In this document: in pieces, positions 48,144 to 64,000 of the stretch
Layout: each line of letters begins with the position of its first letter
How positions within the stretch are numbered: position 1 is the first letter of the stretch
Assembly (NCBI GenBank): GCA_021613335.1
Contig: JAJTWR010000317.1
Coordinates: 580,001-644,000, forward strand
DNA from: Whitmania pigra
Lineage: Eukaryota > Annelida > Clitellata > Hirudinida > Haemopidae
Direction: 5' to 3'
Length of the DNA: 64,000 bases
Program-made: the position numbers and the translations under genes
The notes under the pieces: generated by a model
What the model was told of the DNA's origin: nothing
Database searches by the model: none
What the model saw: the letters and a program-made list of their open reading frames with translations, nothing else

Positions 48144-48300
48144 GAGTTAACTCAGTGGTTGAGATGATAACAATGCCGCTTTTTTATCCGCCATTCTCAG
48201 ATTCGTCCCCTCTGGTATTTGCCATCGGTTAACGTGACCGACCAGAGTACCCTGTACATCCATCTGCTGATCCAGCTTCCCTGAGATAAGACACTAAAGT
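48144..48300 (+). mobile_element. tRNA-derived SINE of a second family
   Basis: The plus strand shows an A-box-like TAACTCAGTGGTTGAGA and about 50 bp later a B-box-like AGATTCGTCCC, the spacing of a tRNA pol III promoter, followed by a roughly 80-bp non-tRNA body ending ACACTAAAG. Only one copy is in the window. Confidence 0.55.
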
Positions 48301-48777
48301 AAAAATGTCAAAAGCTACTAGTACAAAAGTGCAATTCAATATCACATGCTACGTTGGAATTCATCATCGTTATATTAGCGTTATTACTGCCTTTTATTGG
48401 GGCATTCTTTTGATCCAGAATGTCGTATTCGTTTGGATTTCTTCTCCAATGTGTATCTCCTCGCCGGAAGATTTAAGACTAACAATTTTTTGTATAAATG
48501 TCAGAATTTATTATGAGCGAAAGATGTAAGTAGTAAGAATTCATTCCGTTATCGTGAACTAGGCAACCTATGAATCAGAAATTTTGCTATTTAAATGTAA
48601 AATTTTTAGTAATTAAAAATAATTAATTGAAAAAATACATTTCAAGTAGTATTATGAATATTTGTTTAACAAATGTATCAATGCATGTATTTATCCAACA
48701 ATGTTTTGATTTAGAGATTTTGGCGGCAAATATTTCGGAACGTTGGACTCTTCATATTGAAATTGATTTAGTTTGTT
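48301..48777. promoter_or_regulatory. MCM5 upstream region
   Basis: Contains a 74-codon open frame (48305-48529) without homology that I regard as chance, then AT-rich DNA up to the MCM5 start codon. No defined promoter element seen. Confidence 0.3.
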
Positions 48778-53138
<4,361 letters not shown>

Positions 53139-53594
53139 GGCCTACAGAGACCATCCCTGGGAGACTTATCGAACACTTGATGATAACAACGATAATAACT
53201 TTTGCTATGTTAACTTTTACAATCGGATAACATAGTTTCCTTTATTCATTAAGATAAACAAGACCATTTATGACAGTGAGTAGTGTAATAGCTATTATTG
53301 TTATTAATGTCAAAATGTTATACTTGATGAAGCACTTAAACATTGGCCGTGTAGGAATGGATCCGGTTCTTCAGTACTGAATCACCTGTTTAATTGCAAT
53401 AAACCAAAACTTATTTTCTCAAAACCGATTGGTAAGATCACCCACTCATATTTTCTTATGCAACAAACCCTTCACTAGCCGAAGCATGCTGTCTCTTATC
53501 GACCTCAAAACGGGTCCAATGCAAATCCATTTCGAGGAATTATTGGCTTTGTTGCTTAATATCTGCAGGGGCACATCGTTCTATCAGATTCTAT

Positions 53595-58034
<4,440 letters not shown>

Positions 58035-59025
58035 CTCGTCGCACCCCAATCCTGAAATCACTTAAAGTAAATAAATACAATACAAACAGATATCATGTGA
58101 TTAAGAAAAAATTAACTAATTAAATCTATTACTCTTAACATTAAAGAAGAATATATAAATATACTTTAAAAACAAATATTAAATTAACAAATGCTGCTCT
58201 ACAAAGCCGAAGCATTCAAAAATTTACTCACAGGCAGTTAATAAATTCACCTTTAAAAAAGTTATTGATTAAAGCCAACACCTGTTCACGCTAAACGTCA
58301 ACCCATTCGCAAATACCCCCGATTGCTATTTTTAATAAGTCACTTTTACTGATTTTAAAATTCTCTTCATTTTTTGCTCTGAAAGCATAAAATGCTGCAA
58401 TGCTTTTTTTTAACATTTACATGTTTCTAAAATGTCTAAAAAGGCCAATATCAATTAAGATAATTCTTGAAGTTTTCTAGACATTCTCATTTGATTTTCT
58501 CATGTTATACAAACGTACCAACTAGGGTTGTAGTAACGGGATTTCTGAGAGGGGGAAGCAGTGCCCAGGTATCAGTAGTTTTTTGGGCCAATGCCAGAGA
58601 TAAAGGCCATAACCAGCGTGGATGAATGGGTGAATGGATAAATAGTAGAAATCACTTCCAGCAGAACATTCATTTTCGAATTTGTATGCAACTTTGGATA
58701 TAACTGATATTGTTCATTATTTAAATTGTATGATATACATAATATATTTGTTAAATAAAACTTGGATTTTATTGCATTTCAAACAGTGTTTACAAAGTAT
58801 TAATATTGATAACAGTTTATTACAAAATTTTTTATTGTTTCAAAGCACAAATGATATATTTAATAAAGTTCAAAATATATATAAAGTCAATAGAATAGCT
58901 TAAAATATTTCGTCGCGATACTAATCTCCATCGCTTGTTTTTATATTATTGTTAAGACTCTAAATGCATTGTAAACTTGTGGTCTGATGAGCGGATGTTC
59001 TTTTGGTTTGAATATGGTTAAATAA
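58035..59025. promoter_or_regulatory. Divergent intergenic region between ALDH3 and GPATCH2-like genes
   Basis: About 1 kb between two opposed start codons, so both promoters should lie here. AT-rich. No specific element can be supported. Confidence 0.4.
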
Positions 59026-62000
59026 ATGATACCTCGTCATAACTTTCGCGGTTTTGATAAATTTTTGAGCAGCAAAATTAAAATGGCTGAACAGAATATT
59101 GTGGATGGCTTACAAAATTTGCGAGTTGTAGCCGCATACGATCTGGCTGTTATGGATGATTTGGCAAGAGATTTTGCTAATGCACTAGAAGATTTTCCTA
59201 TGACAACAAGACTCAGAAGTGGAGGCAATGAACAGAGTGCGTCAATCTACTTACACCAATATTCATTTTATGTCATAATAATAATGCTCTATGTGGTGTT
59301 AAGACTCATGCTTTTTAGTTCTATGGTTACATATATACAATTTTGTAACTTCCTGCACCATATCCAATTACATCAACTAATAATAATAAGGTTAGCCGAC
59401 TGGGTTACGTTCCTGCATACGGCGGTAATGGAAACAATCGTAATGTATCGAGTTCGAAACCCAGCCAGCGCCCTTGGGAAGGAACACAAGTGGTTACAAG
59501 AAGCGCCTCTGGTGCTATATATATGGCACTATATAAATGAAGTACTTTTACAATCTCAGATTTCACAATTAGATTAGCAGCTAAAGGCTTCATAAAGTTA
59601 ATACTGGCAGAATTGTATTTATGCTTGGTTAATTCCCTCTCAAAAATTATCATAATGAAATGTTAGCTTAGAAAATGTTTCATTCTTTGCCCATTTAATG
59701 CTCTGAAAATTTCTAAACCTGCCCTTACTGAAATAAGCAAACATAATTGACATGTGAATCTCCTTACAGATATACCATAAGAATTATTGCAATTGTTTTT
59801 TTAGGATTGTTTCCAACTTCATTATTTCCCTCAACTGTTAAAAATATCTTCTATACTAAAAAGCTATTTAATTGAGCAGTAGCTTTAATTTTTTTTTAAT
59901 CGTTAAGCTGGGAATTATTTTTTTATTTTAACCAAGTTCGTCGAAGAAGATTCAGAAAGCGCCGTCCAAAAGGAACGTTACTTCTCTGCAGCGACTCTGA
60001 CAGTGACCACGAGAAGATGATCACGAACGACTCGAGCAACAAAAAGTTCAGTGACTCTGACTCTGACGATGTGGAGTTTTTTGCACAGCAGAGATATTCG
60101 CTGTCCAGGTTTTATTTGATTGTGGAATTATTAACAATGACGGTGAAGTGGCAATTTTAAGAAAGAATATTCATGCCGATGTACCGATTCTGTCGAAGAC
60201 GAACCTTAATGCGTGTTGATGATTTGGGTGTTATTTCTAAAATTATATCTTTTTGGTCGGAAACTTGCCTTAAAATAAGCAAAAGAAACTTAGCTTTTTT
60301 TGAAGGATATAATTTGTTTGTAATCATTAGGAATATTTCATCATCATTAAATAACTTTCTAGAAATTAATTGGATTAACCATTAAATCATAACTGGTCAT
60401 TCACATTTTAGTTGTCAATGTCTAAATCACATTAAAGTGAATTCAACGTTACTAACGATTGAAATAAAATTATGCTTCCATTTAAAGGTTTCCTGCGATA
60501 TCGGCTCCTCTCTTGGTTGAATCGGACTCGGTGACCGACTGCCTCCCTCCGAATCATCCACCGAGGAGGAGGAGGATGCTGAAGAAGATGAACGTGGAAG
60601 ATATCAAGGTGCCCCTGTTTAAGATTAACTTCATTAAATAATGCATCAGAATTAATTTTTTAAATATGTTTTTAATTGATTATCTCGTTTATTTTAATAG
60701 GTAATTGCAGAATGCTTGTGGGATTTTATAAGCAATTTTGTCTGATGTTACTAGGCGTAACATTTGTAATTCTTAATTTTGTACTATTTATTTTTAAAAT
60801 AATTTTTTTTGGTAATTCTTAATTTTATATTACGTGTTTTGAAGTAGTTTTTTTGGTTTTAATTCCTCAAGCTGGAAGTAGAAAATTCTTTCCTGAAGAG
60901 AGCCGAAGTTCTGAGGAAGGACTTGAAGTGCAAGTCGAAGTTTCCCGATCCGACTCCGGTGAGGAAAAGGAAGAGAAGCATTCGGGAGAGCAGAACTTTC
61001 TTGGAGACCAACGATGCAACCAGTAGCAGGTCTTTATCTCGTGACTACTTGAAATTAATGCATTATTGAAGGATATTTTTCAATTTCAAGTGTCGACAGG
61101 ATTAAACTTGATTCATAACATGTTTTGCATTATTCACGAGGCTCTGTAATTCTATTTTAGGGCTTGTGATTTTACTCAGGAGCCTGCATTATTGTTGTTA
61201 TTACCTTTAGTAAACTATTTTGAGGTTATTGTTGTTGTTAATATAACATTAACATTATACAAATAACTTCTGTTCTAGCTTATCATTTTCCTAAGTTTAA
61301 AAAAACATTTGGATTGAGTTGCATAATAGTAAATGTGACAATAAAATATGGCACAACAAATTATCAAATAATTGTGAGATAACAGAGACTTTTTATTTTA
61401 GGTTGGCATAAATGCTTTCATTTGAAGTGTAATTAATTCTAATTATTGTACATTAGTTTCTTATTACTGCAAGCAAAAAGGCCAAGAATTTGCAAAGAAA
61501 ATTGCAGTTTTTATTAGATATTTTTAAAAGTTAATATGAATTATATTAATATGAAAATGTATTGCAACTCACCTGAACTAATTTAATGACTAAAATAAAT
61601 AATTTTAAAATGCATCATAATAAATACAGTTTGAATCTGTATTACTATTTTAGATTGTTGAGTCCCTGCAGTTGCAAGAGTGATGTTGAAAACAGTACTG
61701 CAGAAGAACGTGATGGTGAGTGAGAGCTGCTAGGAATGTGGTTTGCAACGGTGTTTGACACGTTTTGATTTAAAATCATCGACGACAGCCGATGACGAGC
61801 AGAGCGACTTTTACTTCGAATCCGACCATTCCTACCTCGGACCACCCTACAAGCTCCCTGCTACTTCGCCACCGACCAATTCGAGCAACAACAACCAGAA
61901 CTTCAGGAGGGCTGCTCCGTGGATGAAGGACTTGAAACTGAAACGAAACAAGAACCACACGCTCAAACACTTCCTCCACGAGCAGCTTACAATAGCACTG

Positions 62001-63076
62001 GTCGAGTTATTTACATCTGCCTGTTCTTATAAGTTGCTAAATTTTTCATGAATTTCACTCAAACTTATTTGATTTGCGAGCGGACAATGAAATGTTTTGG
62101 TGTCATTTCAATTCCCTTCGAGTGCCATGTTTTAATCCCAGCAAGAGTTTGAAGAATGTTGAGCTTATTTATTGTCATGGTGTTGTATCGACGATGATGC
62201 TTCTAAACAGAACGGAAGACTTTTCATCCCGGCCAAGAGACGACTGGTCGCCAATTTGAACTTTCAGCAACCGGCTTCTGCAGAGGGCAGCACGGAGCAG
62301 GGTGTTCCCTCCACTCTGCAGGACATGGAAACAAACTGTTTTGCAACACCACTCTCCAGTCCTCCTCTGAACTGCAACAAACGACACAAACTCTGGCATG
62401 AAGCTGGTGGTGTTTTTGGTGACTCGTCACATTTTAATATATTCTTGTTCAAATGAAAGTTTGATGATTGTTTTGGCCTTTAATTTTATGTGACGTACGT
62501 CATTTTGTTTTAACAGTATTAATAATAATAACTCAAGTTTTTAATATTCGTTCGTTCTCCATTTACGAGTTGCTAATTTCAATGAATTTGATTAGATCTT
62601 AGGGGCATTAAGGCCTCTAAACGTGCTTCACTGTGAAATGGATCTTTGTAGGTTACTTACACTTGTTATTTGTGCAAGGCTTATACAACAGTGTTTTGAG
62701 TGCCTTATGTATCCGATAAAATGTGAAGGTACTTCTTAATTGATCCACCATTTGTATAGCACCTTTACCTGAGGGCGCTCGTGGTGATGCGAGCCGGGTT
62801 GCGAACACGACTCGTAATGACTCTTGCAGGAACGCAACCCTCTGAGCTGACTCACTTGCTTTAATAAAGGTTTTAATATTTATATTGTTTTGCAATAGTT
62901 CCTTTGATGATTTGTCATGCGATGATGTCAAATTGACTTTCAGCTTGTTATTTTTTCCAGTAACACCAAACCTGCAGCCAGTGAATGGTCAACATCCTGT
63001 CTCTGTGAGCAGGACCAAAAAGAAGAAATTATTCAATTTTATCTCTGGATGGCTTGCAACATCCTCTACATGTTGA
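59026..63076 (+). CDS. GPATCH2: GPATCH2-like nuclear protein lacking a visible G-patch
   Basis: Eight phase-consistent exons give 416 residues: 59026-59236, 59937-60108, 60488-60608, 60872-61029, 61654-61715, 61789-62000, 62211-62409, 62961-63076. A second in-frame ATG at 59083 may be the real start. Family landmarks: DLARDFANALED (N-terminal helix), the basic cluster RRRRFRKRRPKG followed by Ser/Asp repeats, PLLVESDSVTDCLP then RRRRMLKKMNVEDI, and DADDEQSDFYFESD, the counterpart of GDDEQSDWFYE in vertebrate GPATCH2. GPATCH2 is a nuclear protein linked to RNA helicase DHX15. After LFIPAKRRLVANL and KRHKLWHEAGG the gene ends with a short Lys-rich exon (SRTKKKKLFNFISGW) with no glycine-rich G-patch. 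It may resemble the GPATCH2L branch, or a G-patch exon may have been lost or missed. Confidence 0.85.
59391..59550 (+). mobile_element. tRNA-derived SINE, copy E (best preserved head)
   Basis: In the first GPATCH2-like intron. A box TTAGCCGACTGGG at 59392, B box GAGTTCGAAACCC at about 59450: the two pol III internal promoter blocks at tRNA-like spacing. Body with GCGCCC and a tail ending CACTATATAAATGAAG. Confidence 0.8.
62701..62851 (-). mobile_element. tRNA-derived SINE, copy D (full length)
   Basis: In the last GPATCH2-like intron. Its reverse complement starts GTCAGCTCAGAGGGTTGCG (tRNA-like D arm/A box), has GTGTTCGCAACCC (B box), a body GAGCGCCCTCAGGTAAAGG, and ends CATAAGGCA. Confidence 0.8.
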
Positions 63077-63657
63077 GATGGAGCAAATACTTTTTGCTAA
63101 ATATTACAAATCTATATGACATTATTTGCCATTTCTTTGGAGAACTACTTTTATTTTATACACAAGTTTTGTGTGGAATTAACCTATTTTTGAGTCTCTG
63201 GCTTTATTTTGATGTATGAAACAGCTTTCATTTGTAACGAGTCTTTGAGTTTCTAGTTTTTGAAGCCCTAAGTTCATCGTGAACCCTTTCGATAGTTTAT
63301 AGAAGAATTTGCTGGCGTATTTACGGGTTCGGGTTTGATTGGTCGCATGAAGCGGTTTGCTCTAGCTTTGTGAACGGCCAGCGGATGGCCAATTTTATTT
63401 TTGGGAATTACCATTAAATTGCCTAACGTTGCTTAATATTTCGTGGCCAACGTTATTTTGTGCTGGCGGTCTGAGTGAGTCATTAAGCGACGTTGTTTAT
63501 GCTCATTAAAACACCTGGATACCTGCCATCACGCGCGGTGTTTACTCGTATTTCAATGGGTGACAAATTTATTTCGAGTAATGAAAAATTTAAATAATCA
63601 TTGAAATATAATTAATTTGTTGAAAGATTTAATTACTATAATCGAGAAACGTGGACA
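63077..63657. promoter_or_regulatory. Intergenic region upstream of the last gene
   Basis: Less AT-rich than average around 63290-63540, as expected for a promoter side. No specific site recognised. Confidence 0.35.
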
Positions 63658-64000
63658 ATGGAAAGTAACGAAAGTTCGCCGGCAACTCGTGACAAACAAA
63701 AACCCTCGATTGCAGCGAAACCGCAGTTAAATTTCAGGATTTCAACAACTGCATCTGATAAGGCACTTATTTGTCCCACTGTCGGCGCTGATCGGGATAA
63801 GACGAAGCGAAGAAGGTGCAAAAGTTTTCACCAAGAATTTATCGTCGACGAAAATAACAGAGACCTTTCGAGTGATTCTTGTATGTCAGGTTCTTTACAA
63901 CACCTCGATTCAATAGATGATCGTACCCAGGTGAACGTTCGTGACGAAGACATGTTTCCAGTCATTAATGATCCCTGTGAGGTGAATAATGCCATTAACT
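63658..64000 (+). CDS. 5' coding exon of an unrecognised gene, truncated by the window edge
   Basis: An ATG at 63658 (context ACAATGG) opens a frame that runs without a stop to the last base, 114 codons. The protein start (MESNESSPATRDKQK) is hydrophilic, Ser/Asp-rich, with a basic patch DKTKRRRCKSF and a following SSDSCMSGS cluster, typical of a regulatory, disordered N-terminus. No domain is recognised and no membrane or signal segment is seen. Confidence 0.65.
   Translation, partial: MESNESSPATRDKQKPSIAAKPQLNFRISTTASDKALICPTVGADRDKTKRRRCKSFHQEFIVDENNRDLSSDSCMSGSLQHLDSIDDRTQVNVRDEDMFPVINDPCEVNNAIN

Noticed and set aside
48305..48529. 74-codon open frame before MCM5
   Set aside because: No homology, AT-rich, no splice or start context; likely chance.

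Overview
The window is nuclear DNA of an invertebrate metazoan. Every recognisable gene is split by GT-AG introns (two GC-AG introns are well supported), the background is strongly AT-rich, and the space between genes is filled with animal-type transposons (hAT, Tc1/mariner, non-LTR, Ty3/gypsy), tRNA-derived SINEs, minisatellites and trinucleotide runs. A small protocadherin, GPATCH2, NUP210, PSME4 and AMPK gamma together exclude bacteria, plants and fungi. The phylum cannot be fixed by reading; a flatworm or another lophotrochozoan would fit. Stop usage is that of the standard code.

Layout. 1-1446 (+): 3' exons of an unrecognised Ser/Lys-rich gene, or the N-terminal extension of the next one. 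1780-4933 (+): AMP-activated protein kinase gamma subunit (four CBS motifs) with a long acidic insertion. 5825-6617: 22-bp satellite. 8425-6735 (-): small secreted protein with a Cys-rich module, Thr-rich linker and PLAT domain. 8.4-15.4 kb: gene-free, with hAT, LINE and a duplicated element. 19065-15384 (-): an 802-residue protocadherin. 19.1-26.9 kb: transposon graveyard (an intact 142-codon membrane ORF inside a repeat, Tc1 halves in opposite orientation, LINE reverse transcriptase, Ty3/gypsy gag and RT pieces, a fold-back element). 26925-40748 (+): complete 45-exon PSME4/PA200. 42816-46860 (+): N-terminal part only of NUP210, followed in the same frame by a multi-membrane-segment ORF. 48778-53138 (+): complete 16-exon MCM5. 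58034-53595 (-): complete 13-exon ALDH3-type fatty aldehyde dehydrogenase with a tail anchor, convergent with MCM5. 59026-63076 (+): GPATCH2-like gene without a visible G-patch, divergent from ALDH3. 63658-64000 (+): first exon of an unrecognised gene.

The genes do not form a pathway. They are unlinked housekeeping functions (energy sensing, proteasome activation, nuclear pore, replication licensing, lipid aldehyde detoxification) plus surface or secreted proteins, packed among mobile DNA. Exon models were made by homology to remembered animal families plus reading-phase continuity across splice sites. Exon borders given are phase-consistent but have not been checked against transcripts.
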